Shown here piece by piece: positions 43,985 through 52,752 of a stretch of 64,000 nt of DNA. Within the stretch, counting starts at the first letter, position 1. Every line of letters starts with the position of its first letter. This DNA is from Stutzerimonas stutzeri (lineage in GTDB: Bacteria > Pseudomonadota > Gammaproteobacteria > Pseudomonadales > Pseudomonadaceae). Where the stretch lies: contig NZ_JYHV01000004.1 of NCBI RefSeq assembly GCF_000952685.1, positions 127,744-191,743 of the forward strand, in the 5' to 3' direction. Made by a program: the position numbers and the translations under genes. Below the pieces are notes generated by a model. The model ran no database searches. It saw only the letters and a program-made list of their open reading frames with translations, and was not told the DNA's origin.

Positions 43985-44587
43985 TTAGAAGTGATAATTC
44001 ACGCCGAGGTAGGCCTGCTTGCTGCTGTGCACATCGATCGACCCGACCTTGCCAACGCCACGCTCGGACACCTCGGTGCCGGCATTGCTGCGCAGGTAGC
44101 GGTAGCCGGCCTCGATTGACGCGTTACTACCGACCTGCTGCAGCACGCCGGCTTGCAAGCCGACCAGGTAACCGACGTCGCTGTCGCGGCGGTAACCGCT
44201 GGACTCGTTCTCAAGCTTGGTCACACCGGCACTGGCACCGCCGAACAGGCGGGTGGTATCGCCTACCGGCAGAAACAGGTCGTAGCTGCCGATCAGGTTC
44301 TGCTGGCGCAGCTTGAGCGAGCTGCCGTAGTCGTCGGAGACGTTTTCGTAGGTGGCATAGTAGCGCGCTTCGTCGGTCATCTGACCGGCACGGACACCCC
44401 AGGTGCCGCTGTTCTTGATGATGTCATCGAAGCGATCCGGGCCCATGTTCTGTTTCAAAGTGCTGGAACGGTCGACATTGACCGTGCTCTCGCCCCAGGT
44501 GAGACCGGCGAAGTTATCGGCGGCGTGGGCGCCAAGGGTGAACAGGCTCAGGCTGGTGGCGATGGCCAGGGTATGCAGTTTGTTCAT
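43985..44587 (-). CDS. oprH: Outer-membrane protein OprH
   Basis: A 200-residue eight-stranded beta-barrel, the same length as P. aeruginosa OprH. The signal peptide ends AHAAD near residue 22 (mature NFAGLTWGE), then DNSGTW-type motifs (KNSGTWGVRAGQ), RYYATYENVSD, LKLRQQNLIGSYDLFLPVGD, RRDSDVGYLVGLQAGVL, EAGYRYLRSNAGTE and the terminal YLGVNYHF ending in Phe. OprH binds lipopolysaccharide and stands in for Mg2+ to stabilise the outer membrane. AAGGAGC precedes ATG 44587. It heads the PhoP-controlled operon. Confidence 0.93.
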   Translation of the reverse strand: MNKLHTLAIATSLSLFTLGAHAADNFAGLTWGESTVNVDRSSTLKQNMGPDRFDDIIKNSGTWGVRAGQMTDEARYYATYENVSDDYGSSLKLRQQNLIGSYDLFLPVGDTTRLFGGASAGVTKLENESSGYRRDSDVGYLVGLQAGVLQQVGSNASIEAGYRYLRSNAGTEVSERGVGKVGSIDVHSSKQAYLGVNYHF

Positions 44588-44642
44588 GTGTCGCTCCTTT
44601 GCAGGCATGGATAAGTCACGTATCCATCCTGCTTGCGACCCC

Positions 44643-44681
44643 CTGAACCGCGCCTGAACCCTGGCTGAACCTGAGCTGAAC
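44643..44681 (-). promoter_or_regulatory. Extended PhoP box: four GTTCAG half-sites upstream of oprH
   Basis: On the minus strand GTTCAG occurs four times with exact 11-bp spacing (plus-strand CTGAAC at 44643, 44654, 44665 and 44676). An 11-bp direct repeat is the geometry of PhoP operators. The half-site nearest the gene lies 17 bases before GGATAC (plus-strand 44620-44625), a possible -10 element, so it takes the -35 position as in activated promoters. Four in a row could bind two PhoP dimers. Confidence 0.8.
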
Positions 44682-44724
44682 GACCGAGAAAAACGGCGCA
44701 GCGGGCGCGGCGCCGTCCAATTGA

Positions 44725-45735
44725 TCAGCGGCTGCGGCGCCCTAGCAAGGCGACCAATGCGGCGGCGCCTACCGCCACGGCCGCCGTGGTTGCCACCGGG
44801 TGTTGCGTGGCGCGGGTATAGAGGCTGCGCGTCAGCACTCTGCCGGGATAGTCTCCGCTGGCCTTGCCGTCACCCGCTCGACCGACGTCGCCGGCGTACA
44901 GCGCGCCGTCGCGGTGGCGGTCCGGGCGGTCGCTCTGAAGGGCGTCGTAAACGAAGGTGCGGTTGACCCAGTCGGCCAGTCGCGGCGCATTCTGGGCCAG
45001 CCTCGACAACAATTTGGCATTGCCGATATAGACGTCGCGTTGCGGGTGCTCGGCTGCATGCAGAATCGCCCGGGCAACCACCTCTGGCGCATAGACCGGC
45101 GGTGGAAAGACCGGGGCGCTGGGGAGGTAGTTCTTCGAGTGATCCATGAACATCGTATCCGTGGAGGAGGGCCGAACCAGGGTCACAGAGATCGGTGTGC
45201 CGGATTTCTGCAGCTCGACCCGCAACACGTCTGTCATGGCCTTGATCGCGTGCTTGCTGGCGCTATAACTGCTATGAAACGGCAGGGCATTGGCGGACTC
45301 GACACTGCCGATGTTGATCAGCGCACCGCCCTTGTCGCGCAGATGCTTCACCGCGATCGAGGAGCCGTAGTGGGTGCCCCAGAAGTTGGTCTGCATGACC
45401 TGCTGGTGATCGGCGTCGCTGACCTCGTCGAAGCGTCCCCAGACCGAGCTGCCGGCGTTGTTGATCCAGGTGTCGAAACCGCCAAAACGGGCAATGGTCT
45501 CGCTGGCGACGCGTTCGAGCTGCGCGCGATCACCCACATCGGCCATCACGTGCAACACGCGGTCGCTCGCATTGAGGTCGCGCTCGATATCCGCCAAGGT
45601 CATTTCGTTGCGTGCGACCAGCACGACGCGGGCACCTTGCTCGACGGCGAGGCGGGCGGTGGCCAAGCCGATCCCGCTCGAGGCTCCGGTAATGACGATG
45701 ACTTGTTCGTGCACGGGTTTGAGAGCAATGCGCAT
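44725..45735 (-). CDS. Short-chain dehydrogenase/reductase with C-terminal membrane helix
   Basis: A 336-residue SDR. It has the cofactor motif TGASSGIG near residue 17, NNAGSS, and the catalytic SYSASKHA (Tyr-x3-Lys). After the SDR core a tail of about 70 residues ends in a hydrophobic helix (TTAAVAVGAAALVALLG) and basic residues, which may anchor it to the membrane. The start ATG 45735 has GGAG upstream; the longer frame is unsupported. Substrate is unknown. Confidence 0.9.
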   Translation of the reverse strand: MRIALKPVHEQVIVITGASSGIGLATARLAVEQGARVVLVARNEMTLADIERDLNASDRVLHVMADVGDRAQLERVASETIARFGGFDTWINNAGSSVWGRFDEVSDADHQQVMQTNFWGTHYGSSIAVKHLRDKGGALINIGSVESANALPFHSSYSASKHAIKAMTDVLRVELQKSGTPISVTLVRPSSTDTMFMDHSKNYLPSAPVFPPPVYAPEVVARAILHAAEHPQRDVYIGNAKLLSRLAQNAPRLADWVNRTFVYDALQSDRPDRHRDGALYAGDVGRAGDGKASGDYPGRVLTRSLYTRATQHPVATTAAVAVGAAALVALLGRRSR

Positions 45736-46429
45736 CGGGATCTCCTCGGATAGCGGTGATGTGGGTTGGCTCGGTAGAAGCCATATCGCCGCTTCCGGTT
45801 CCGGGCAAGCGATGGATGGCAGCGGCAACCGTAACGATCGCCGTGCTAAGCGCTCGCTGTGCGAGCAGACGTTCAATCGAGGCGGATGGTGGTCCCTGCT
45901 GGCAGATGTTTGATCATTCGATTGCCTTCGAGCAGGCTGCCGATCTGATGGACGTTGCGGACCTTCGCCTCCGTCGGCAGTTGCAAGCTGATGCCGTCGA
46001 TGGGCTCGATGGCATTAAGGCTGATAACGATCGCGGACTCGTCGCGTTCGACATCCAGGCTCAGCTGATCACGAGCAGCCCACCACTGGCCTGCCGAACC
46101 AAGCGAGGGGCTTGAGGCGCGGCATCCAGCGCAGCCAGACATCTATCGAGGGTTCGTAGCCATTGGCATAGCGGCGATAGCTTTGATCATTGCGGTCGCC
46201 ATGGGCGCGCATGATGTAAGAACCGGTTATGGACCGTACGGGTAAACCGTGCCGGCGTCCAGCCTGAGCCTTTCGGAAAATCCGCAGCTCGCTATCGAAA
46301 ACCCGGAACTCTTTTGATGGCCATTTGATCTCAGTCTGGCTCGGAAGTTTCCGGCGTTTATTTCGTTGGCTAGGAAGCCTGCACAAGCATAGTGCAGCGG
46401 TATGTCTCGACGTCGAGAAAGGTGAAGGA
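45736..46429. other. Region with possible degenerate gene, otherwise no supported gene
   Basis: About 690 bases between the SDR and the acyltransferase. The 5-prime part should hold the SDR promoter. On the minus strand two overlapping frames look protein-like and may be remnants of one C-terminal coding segment (listed separately). No complete gene could be supported. Confidence 0.5.
45873..46340 (-). pseudogene. Possible frameshifted C-terminal remnant, family unknown
   Basis: On the minus strand one frame ends in ANGYEPSIDVWLRWMPRL before a stop at 46069, and another frame carries LDVERDESAIVISLNAIEP to HLPAGTTIRLD and a stop at 45873. Both read like true protein, with little low-complexity, and would join with a single shift near 46080-46140. 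No start codon with a ribosome site is seen, so an old, damaged gene end is the likely reading. I cannot name the family. Chance open frames in GC-rich DNA remain possible. Confidence 0.25.
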
Positions 46430-47573
46430 ATGAAGCGCTTTGTCGCATTGGATAGCTTTCGTGGTGTTTGTGCCGTTGCGGTGGTGTTGTTCCATACCCA
46501 GATTCTGCTGAGCTTCTCCGAGCTCAGCTTCTTTCGGCACGCTGATTTATTCGTCGAGTTCTTCTTCGTGCTCAGTGGTTTCGTCATGTTCCATGCGTAC
46601 GGTACCCGCGAGTTCGACCCACCGATGCTGAAACGCTTCGTCATCAGCCGGACATTCCGCCTGTATCCGCTGCATCTCCTGATGCTGGTCGTCTTCATTG
46701 GCTTGGAGTTCGGCAAGCTCTGGGCCGAGCACCATGGATTCTCGTTCAACGACCCGGCGTTCAGCGGCAAGACCGCCCCGAGCGAAATCCTGCCCAATGC
46801 CTTGCTGCTGCAAAGCTGGATCAGCAATTTCAATAGCCTCTCGTTCAATACCCCAGCGTGGAGCATCAGCATCGAATACTACCTGTACATGCTGCTGGGC
46901 TTGGTGCTGTTGTGCGCTCCACGTTACTGCGGGCAGATACTGGCGTTGGCCACGCTGGTGTCCTTCGCGGCCCTGTATGTCGAGCTGGATGTGATCAAGC
47001 CATTCATCTGGCGTGGCGCTTCGTGCTTCTTCGCCGGCGCCCTGACCTATCGGCTCTATCGACGTCTGGAGCCGGCGATCAGTCGTCTGGACGACCTTCA
47101 GCGTGCTTGAGTTGCTCTGCCTGCTGCTTGTATACCGCACGCTCACCCACGAGGCACCGCATCAGGGCATCATCGCCAGTTTGCTGTTCTGCCTGGTGGT
47201 GCTGGTATTTGCCCATGAGCGCGGCGCGGTGTCGCAATTGCTGCAGCGGCGTGGTTTCGCCCGCCTGGGAGAGTTGTCCTTTTCCATCTACCTGACCCAC
47301 GCGGCGGTAATCTTTGCCTTCACCAGCGCCGCGGTGGTGTTGTCCAAACTCACCGGAGCAGACTACACGGTCATCCTGCATCAACCGGACAGCGACCAGA
47401 TCATGCGATATATCAGTTCGGGTAGCCTGCTAATTGATGATTTGCTGACGCTGCTGGAGTTGGCGATGGTGCTGGCGGTATCGACCTTGACGTACCACTA
47501 CGTCGAGTTGAAGGGCATCGAGGTCGGACGCCGTCTCACGCGCAACGAGTCGCTGCGGCTATCGCAGGCGTGA
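46430..47573 (+). pseudogene. OafA/YrhL-type membrane acyltransferase, frameshifted
   Basis: The first part (from ATG 46430, with AAGGTGAAGGA before it) encodes an acyltransferase-3 family protein: RFVALDSFRGVCAVAVVLFH with the conserved Arg and His, then FFVLSGFVMFHAYG and SISIEYYLYMLLGL. It stops at 47110. The next frame (from 47103) supplies the missing helices (ASLLFCLVVLVFAHERGA, FARLGELSFSIYLTHAA). One extra base near 47100-47110 accounts for the break. Intact relatives add acyl groups to surface polysaccharides or lipids. The 3-prime end overlaps the convergent csgH-like gene by 15 bases. A true mutation and a sequencing error cannot be told apart here. Confidence 0.82.
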
Positions 47574-47996
47574 GTCGGTGTCGACGAACAATTCGTCAGG
47601 TGCCTGCGGTTGTTCGATCGGCGTCGGGGCCGGTTCAGGAGGTGCCGGGCCGGTCGGTTGAGTCGATGGGTAGGCCTGGTGCAGCGGTGGCTGTTCTTCG
47701 CCATCGACGGACCAGGTCAGCGTCGCCTCGATTCGACTATCGTCTGATAAACCGAGACGATTATTCAGTGGACATTGCGCCACGGGTCCGCTGACAAGCT
47801 CGCCTGATTGGCGGCTGCGGCTGGTACCGGCACGCCCGCTAGTACGCACTTCGAGATGGTAGGTGAGTGGGCGGGGTTCCGAGCTGCTGAAGCACAATCG
47901 CAACCGAAGCCGATCGTCGTCAGGGCTCAGCTCCAGATGCGCCTGGACCGGCGCGGCGGCTGTGAGCATCAAGGTCGCCAGGGTGAGCGTAAGCAT
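47559..47996 (-). CDS. CsgC/CsgH-like curli accessory protein
   Basis: A 145-residue exported protein with a short signal peptide (ending VQA near residue 19). The mature part has immunoglobulin-like strands (LRLRLCFSSSEP, LTYHLEVRTSG, SRIEATLTWSVDG), with two cysteines, then a proline-rich tail of about 40 residues. Position right after two curlin genes and the strand pattern suggest the CsgC/CsgH group, which keeps curlins from forming fibres too early in the periplasm. Sequence match by eye is weak, so the name rests mostly on context. Confidence 0.55.
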   Translation of the reverse strand: MLTLTLATLMLTAAAPVQAHLELSPDDDRLRLRLCFSSSEPRPLTYHLEVRTSGRAGTSRSRQSGELVSGPVAQCPLNNRLGLSDDSRIEATLTWSVDGEEQPPLHQAYPSTQPTGPAPPEPAPTPIEQPQAPDELFVDTDSRLR

Positions 47997-48028
47997 GGAT
48001 GGACGACCCGCGGTTCAGCCAATGCGGC

Positions 48029-48961
48029 TTATTGCTGAACGATGGTGGCTTGGTTGCCGCTGCCCGACTGCTGGATCACGGCGTGCATGCCCGCGGCGCT
48101 CTGAATGATTGCCGCCTCGTTCGCCGTCCCGATCTGGCTGACGCGGGCTTCGTTGTATTCGGCCAGTTGGCGGACATCGGCCAGGTTGCCGTCGCCGTTC
48201 TGTACGACGCTTGCCTGGTTGCCATCGAACCATTGCACCAGTTCGACGCTATTGCCATTCCCGGTCGTTGAACCCCTGAAATCATGGCCTCGCCCGCTTT
48301 GTTCGATGACCAGCAGGTTATCGTCGCCCGCCTGATTGAACATGACCTCGCCGAACAGCGTGTTCTGGCTGATCTGCGCACTGTTCCGATTGCCATTTTG
48401 GGCGAGTGTCAGGTGGCCAGCGTCGCCCTGGTCGATGGTAGCCCGGTTTTCGTCACCGACCTGGTAAACGGCCAGCTGGGTGCCGTGGTAGATGCCGTCT
48501 TGGGTAAATGTCACCGAATTGTCGTTACCGATCTGACGCGCTTCGGCCTGAGCGAATCCTTGTTGGACGCCGGATACGTAATTACCGTCGCCGATGCTGC
48601 TGATCTGCAGCTCGTTGGCATACCAGGTTTGCTCGACCTCGGCGCGGTTACCTGTGCCTTGCTGATACACGCTGGCACTGGCGAAGTGACTTTCAGGCCC
48701 CTGATAGATGGACGCATCGTTGTCGCTGCCGAGCTGCACGATAGCGGCTTGGTTCGACTCGCCGGCCTCGAGCTGGTAGATCGTGCCGGTATTGCTCGTG
48801 CCGTTCTGCCTGATCAGCGCTTCGTTGAGCGAACCGGTCTGATCGACGATGGCGGAGTTATCCGTGCCGGTCTGATCGATATGTGCGCTGTTGTCAGCAT
48901 GGAGTTCGCTGGTAGCAGCCAGCAGGAGGGCGAGTGCAACGAGTGGCAGGCGGCTGCGCAT
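48029..48961 (-). CDS. Long curlin (CsgA-like major fibre subunit)
   Basis: A 310-residue secreted protein: signal peptide ending ELHAD, then about 25 strand-turn units of 11-14 residues following the curlin pattern N-x-A-x-I-x-Q-x-G (for example NSAIVDQTGSL, NQAAIVQLGSD, NEARVSQIGTA, NQATIVQQ). E. coli CsgA has five 22-residue repeats; this one corresponds to roughly 12-13, so it is unusually long. It should be exported through CsgG and polymerise on the cell surface into amyloid fibres. It follows the shorter curlin after 16 bases, in the curli operon. Confidence 0.9.
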   Translation of the reverse strand: MRSRLPLVALALLLAATSELHADNSAHIDQTGTDNSAIVDQTGSLNEALIRQNGTSNTGTIYQLEAGESNQAAIVQLGSDNDASIYQGPESHFASASVYQQGTGNRAEVEQTWYANELQISSIGDGNYVSGVQQGFAQAEARQIGNDNSVTFTQDGIYHGTQLAVYQVGDENRATIDQGDAGHLTLAQNGNRNSAQISQNTLFGEVMFNQAGDDNLLVIEQSGRGHDFRGSTTGNGNSVELVQWFDGNQASVVQNGDGNLADVRQLAEYNEARVSQIGTANEAAIIQSAAGMHAVIQQSGSGNQATIVQQ

Positions 48962-48977
48962 GGAAATTCCCTTTGTT

Positions 48978-49463
48978 CTAGTGTTGGACGATCTGAATCT
49001 GCTGACCGCTTCCGTATTGAATGACGCTGCTGCTCAGGCCACTGCCCACTTGTTCGATGCTGGCGTTGTTGTTGGAACCGACTTGGGCGATTGCGGCTTG
49101 GTTGTCGCTGCCGATCTGGGTGATGCCGGCCAGGTTGCCCTGGCCGATCTGGAGGATGCTGGCGAGCTGGTTTTCGCCTTGCTGAAGAATGAAGGCCTGC
49201 TGATCGCTGCCCTGTTGGACAATGCTGGCCAGTTGGTGTCCGCCGATCTGCCTGAGATCGGCCAGATTGTCGTTGCCTTGCTGCAGTACTTGGGCGGCCT
49301 GGCCGGCGGGCAGCTGAAGCGTAAGTGCTGCCGGGTTTTCCAGGCTGAGCGAGCCCTCGGCGAGATCGCCATTGTCCAGCAGGTCGGCTGCATGAAGCGA
49401 GGCGTGGCCAGTAAGCAGCAGGGCGGCAAGCAAGCCGCGGCGAAACAAGGCTAAACGATCCAT
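48978..49463 (-). CDS. Short curlin (CsgB-like nucleator)
   Basis: A 161-residue secreted protein. After a signal peptide (ending SLHAAD) and a linker of about 30 residues come nine 11-residue units such as ADLRQIGGHQL, ASIVQQGSDQQ, ASILQIGQGNL and AAIAQVGSNNN, ending IQIVQH. The regular 11-residue period is the half-repeat of curlins. Being first of the two curlin genes, shorter and with a leader segment, it fits the CsgB nucleator, while the 310-residue neighbour fits CsgA. The assignment of which is which is by position and length. Confidence 0.88.
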   Translation of the reverse strand: MDRLALFRRGLLAALLLTGHASLHAADLLDNGDLAEGSLSLENPAALTLQLPAGQAAQVLQQGNDNLADLRQIGGHQLASIVQQGSDQQAFILQQGENQLASILQIGQGNLAGITQIGSDNQAAIAQVGSNNNASIEQVGSGLSSSVIQYGSGQQIQIVQH

Positions 49464-49580
49464 GCGGGCACCTCGAAAGATTGCTCGGATTCTTGACTGA
49501 ACACGAAGCGGTGAACATCCATCGAACGGTTCAAAGCAGCCGTTGCGCGATGAGTGGGACGGATTAATCCTTCTGTCAGT

Positions 49581-49997
49581 TCAGAGTTCATCGCGATCCA
49601 TGTCGAACGTGTCTTGGAGCAGATTCTGCAGTTTGCTGCGGTTGATCTCTTCCAACACGAGTTGTGCCGCCTGCTCGGCGATCGACTCGATCTCCGCAAC
49701 GTTGGGCTGCAGGAATCGGCGATAAACGGTGCGCTGGCCGTACTCCACCCAGACCAGGCTGCCCCAACGCGCCGAGGGGCGTTCACGAATCACCAGGTCG
49801 TTTTCGAGCTCACTGGCGTCTTGCAGCTGGAAGCTCAGGTAACGGTGAAAGTCATGGCCGAAGCGGGTGATCGTGTTATCGATAATCAGGCCGCTCAGCT
49901 CCGCCTCGGCTTCCGCCTGTTCCTGCGGCTCCTCCTCCTGCGCCTGTAGCGGGCTGAGCAGCAGGCACAGGAGCAGGCCGAGCGTCAGGCGTGGCAC
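49581..49997 (-). CDS. csgE: Curli export/assembly factor CsgE
   Basis: A 138-residue periplasmic protein. A signal peptide (LLLCLLLSPLQAQ) is followed by an acidic linker and the CsgE core: SGLIIDNTITRFGHDFHRYLS, then GSLVWVEYGQRTVYRRFL. CsgE gates the CsgG pore and guides curlins to it. GTG 49997 is chosen because it gives the signal peptide and a length close to E. coli CsgE (129); it overlaps the csgD-like gene by 13 bases. The open frame reaches back to 50114 inside that gene. Confidence 0.88.
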   Translation of the reverse strand: MPRLTLGLLLCLLLSPLQAQEEEPQEQAEAEAELSGLIIDNTITRFGHDFHRYLSFQLQDASELENDLVIRERPSARWGSLVWVEYGQRTVYRRFLQPNVAEIESIAEQAAQLVLEEINRSKLQNLLQDTFDMDRDEL

Positions 49998-50647
49998 GAC
50001 TCGGACCAGTCCAGCCTGCCGCGCAGCAGGAAGGCCGCTTCGGCACGGTTGGAGGCGCCGATCTTGCGCAGCAGGTTGTGAATATGGCTCTTGATAGTGT
50101 GCGGACTCAGGCACAGCTGCTCGGCAATTTCCGCGTTGGATAGTCCCTTGCCGGCGAGGCTGAGAATCTCGCGCTCGCGTAGGGTCAGCGACGGTTTGCT
50201 ACCGGCCAGCTGGCGCATGCGCCGCCATTGACCGAGCAGGCGCTCGGTCAGTACTCGTGGCAACCAGTCGCCACCATCGAGCAGTACCTGAATGCCATCG
50301 AGCAGATGTTCGCGGGTAGCATGGCTGTAGAACACACCGCGAATGCCGGGGTGCTTGTCCACCAGGTGCTCGGCCTGTTCGGGTGCGATATTCACCAGCG
50401 CTACGGGCGTCTGCTCATCGAGCCGATCGAGCAGCGCCGAGAGTTGCTCGGTCTGGCTATTGCCCGCGTCGACCAGATAGAGATCGGTGGTCTCTCTGGC
50501 GGTCTTTTCGAGCCCGGCCAGCGCCACGTCCAACTGAGCCTGTTCGCCAAGAAAATGTTTGAAAAAAAGCCCCAGCAGTTCGTTGCCGGTAAGCAGGGTG
50601 ACGGTGGGCCGGTTACGTTCCTGGTGGGTGAGATCCGCTTCGTCCAT
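49985..50647 (-). CDS. csgD: LuxR-family regulator, CsgD-like
   Basis: A 220-residue regulator. The N-terminal half is a receiver-like domain without the full set of acidic residues (YLVDAGNSQTEQL in the phospho-acceptor position), and the C-terminal half is a LuxR helix-turn-helix: LTLREREILSLAGKGLSNAEIAEQLCLSPHTIKSHIHNLLRK is split here as LTLREREILSLAGKG and then SNAEIAEQLCLSPHTIKSH. Gene order (regulator, csgE, curlins) supports CsgD. ATG 50647 with AAGGATT upstream is preferred over TTG 50653. It is presumed to switch on the curli operon and to answer to c-di-GMP levels indirectly. Confidence 0.8.
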   Translation of the reverse strand: MDEADLTHQERNRPTVTLLTGNELLGLFFKHFLGEQAQLDVALAGLEKTARETTDLYLVDAGNSQTEQLSALLDRLDEQTPVALVNIAPEQAEHLVDKHPGIRGVFYSHATREHLLDGIQVLLDGGDWLPRVLTERLLGQWRRMRQLAGSKPSLTLREREILSLAGKGLSNAEIAEQLCLSPHTIKSHIHNLLRKIGASNRAEAAFLLRGRLDWSESCHA

Positions 50648-50848
50648 GTTCAATCCTTGGTTTGGGTGCCGTTATACCGCGTAGAAAAGTTACTAAACGA
50701 CCGACGTAAAATGATGAAGTTCAGCGTTTACGCTGCGATTGAGGGTCGATCTGCGCTGGCGCGAAGACAAACCGACGAGTGGTTGTTTAGGCGGTCGGGG
50801 GGACTGGATGGGCTAAGGTGAGTCAATCACCCATTCGATGGAGCCGGC

Positions 50849-52549
50849 ATGAGCGAAACCCCACGCGAACTGACTCTCCGTGCATTGCTTACGGGCCTGC
50901 TGCTCGGCGCCCTGCTGACACCATCGAACGTCTATTCGGGACTCAAGATCGGCTGGTCTTTCAACATGTCGATCATCGCGTTGCTGATCGGCTTCGCCTT
51001 CTGGCAGAGCCTGGCGCGAGCCATGCGGCGACCGGCCTGGTCGCTGCAGGAGAGTAATATCAACCAGACCGCCGCTTCGTCCGCGGCCTCGATCATCTCC
51101 AGCGGGCTGGTGGCGCCGATACCCGCTTACACGATGATCACCGGTCAGCAACTGGACACGTTGCCGTTGATGGCCTGGGTGTTCTCGGTGAGCTTCCTTG
51201 GCATCTGGGTGGCCTGGTATCTACGGCCATCGCTGATCGTTGAAGGTGGTTTGCGGTTCCCCGAGGGGATGGCAACGTTGGCGACCATGCAGCAGATCTA
51301 TAGCCACGGCGCCGAAGCGACGAGACGTCTGCTGGTGCTCAGTGTCGCCGCATTGCTGGCGGCGGTGAGCAAACTGGTCGACAGCCTGCTGTGGTCGTTG
51401 CCGCGCTGGGCACCGGGACCCCAGCTGGAGCGGTTGACGTTCAGCCTCGAGCCATCACTGCTGCTGCTGGGCTTCGGGGGGATCATCGGGCTGCGGGTCG
51501 GGTTATCGCTGTTGCTCGGCTCCGTATTGGCCTGGGGAATGCTCTCGCCCTGGTTGATCGCCGAAGGACTGGTGGCGATGCCGGCGAATGCCAGCGGCCC
51601 ACAGTTCGCGTTGTTGATCGAATGGTTGCTCTGGCCGGGTGTGAGCCTGATGGTGTGCGCTACTTTGACATCGCTTGGCTTGCGCACGCTGCAAGCGCAC
51701 CGGGAAGATTCGACACGGCGAGTGAAGCTGACTCGACCCGATAAAGTGCCACTGCTTGGCCTGGCATCAGCCGCGCTGTTGGTGGTAGCCATGCAAATCA
51801 TGCTGTTCGATATCCATTTGCTGATGGCGGCATTGTCCATTCCGCTGGCCGTCCTGCTGGCCATGGTGGCGGCGCGGGTAGTGGGGAGCACAGGCATTCC
51901 TCCGATCGGCGCCATCGGTCAGTTGTCGCAACTGAGCTTTGGTGTGATCGCGCCCGGCCAGGTGGCAATCAATCTGATGAGTGCCAACACTGCTGGCGGT
52001 GCGGCAGGGCAGTGCACAGATCTGCTCAACGACTTCAAGGTAGGCCATGCCATCGGCGCGGCGCCGTCGCGCCAGGCCGTTGCGCAATGCTTGGGGATTC
52101 TGGTTGGCAGTCTGGTCGGGGTAACCGTCTACCAGCTGCTGATCCCTGATCCACAGGCGATGTTGATCACCACCGAATGGCCCGCGCCTGCGGTAGCTAC
52201 CTGGAAGGCCGTGGCCGAAACCCTTACCGCCGGAATGGACTCGATCGGCACCGACATACGCTGGGCGATGGCGGTCGGCGCGCTGATCGGTTCCGTGCTC
52301 GGAGCACTGGAAGGGCTGTTGCCCATCTCAAGGCTGCGTTGGTTGCCGAGTTCCGCGGCGCTGGGGCTGGCCTTCATCATCCCCGCGTCGATTTCGCTGA
52401 TGATGGCGTTCGGCTCGCTATTGGCTTGGCTGTTCGCCGCGCGTTGGGGCAGCCTCGCCGAACGATTCGTGATCGTGGCCGCAGCCGGGCTGGTTGCTGG
52501 AGAAAGCATGGCTGGCGTGGGCATTTCGTTGTGGCAACTGCTGCGCTGA
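50849..52549 (+). CDS. OPT-family oligopeptide transporter
   Basis: A 566-residue polytopic protein of about 15 helices. The opening TLRALLTGLLLGALLTPSNVYSGLKIGW is split here as LTLRALLTGLLLGALLTPSN and YSGLKIGW, the OPT/YSL family pattern; NINQTAASSAASIISSG and GLRFPEGMATLA follow. Bacterial members are thought to move small peptides or metal complexes by proton symport; the substrate is not known. A GGAG sits 5 bases before ATG 50849. It is divergent from the curli regulator. Confidence 0.9.
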   Translation: MSETPRELTLRALLTGLLLGALLTPSNVYSGLKIGWSFNMSIIALLIGFAFWQSLARAMRRPAWSLQESNINQTAASSAASIISSGLVAPIPAYTMITGQQLDTLPLMAWVFSVSFLGIWVAWYLRPSLIVEGGLRFPEGMATLATMQQIYSHGAEATRRLLVLSVAALLAAVSKLVDSLLWSLPRWAPGPQLERLTFSLEPSLLLLGFGGIIGLRVGLSLLLGSVLAWGMLSPWLIAEGLVAMPANASGPQFALLIEWLLWPGVSLMVCATLTSLGLRTLQAHREDSTRRVKLTRPDKVPLLGLASAALLVVAMQIMLFDIHLLMAALSIPLAVLLAMVAARVVGSTGIPPIGAIGQLSQLSFGVIAPGQVAINLMSANTAGGAAGQCTDLLNDFKVGHAIGAAPSRQAVAQCLGILVGSLVGVTVYQLLIPDPQAMLITTEWPAPAVATWKAVAETLTAGMDSIGTDIRWAMAVGALIGSVLGALEGLLPISRLRWLPSSAALGLAFIIPASISLMMAFGSLLAWLFAARWGSLAERFVIVAAAGLVAGESMAGVGISLWQLLR

Positions 52550-52752
52550 AGCGAGCGTGGAGGGTTCTCCAAGGCGATATTGGGGGCGACGAGCGGTCGT
52601 GGCCGTAATTTGACGACGAACGGTAGGCGTGCCGAGGGCAGCTGACACGGCCGTTTGGACCGGTCGAGGCAGAAATTCCATGGCCTCCGATGCAACCCCT
52701 GCGGTAGCCGGATGCTCGAATAGCTGTAACCCATGGAATGAGGAGAGCGAAC

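Noticed and set aside
46069..46872. 267-residue minus-strand open frame
   Set aside because: Most of it is antisense to the acyltransferase gene; only the part below about 46340 might be a coding remnant, listed separately at low confidence.
48029..49463. Fap-type functional amyloid
   Set aside because: The 11-residue N-x-A-x-I-x-Q-x-G units and the neighbouring csgE and csgD-like genes point to curli, not Fap, and no fap-like barrel or protease gene is present.
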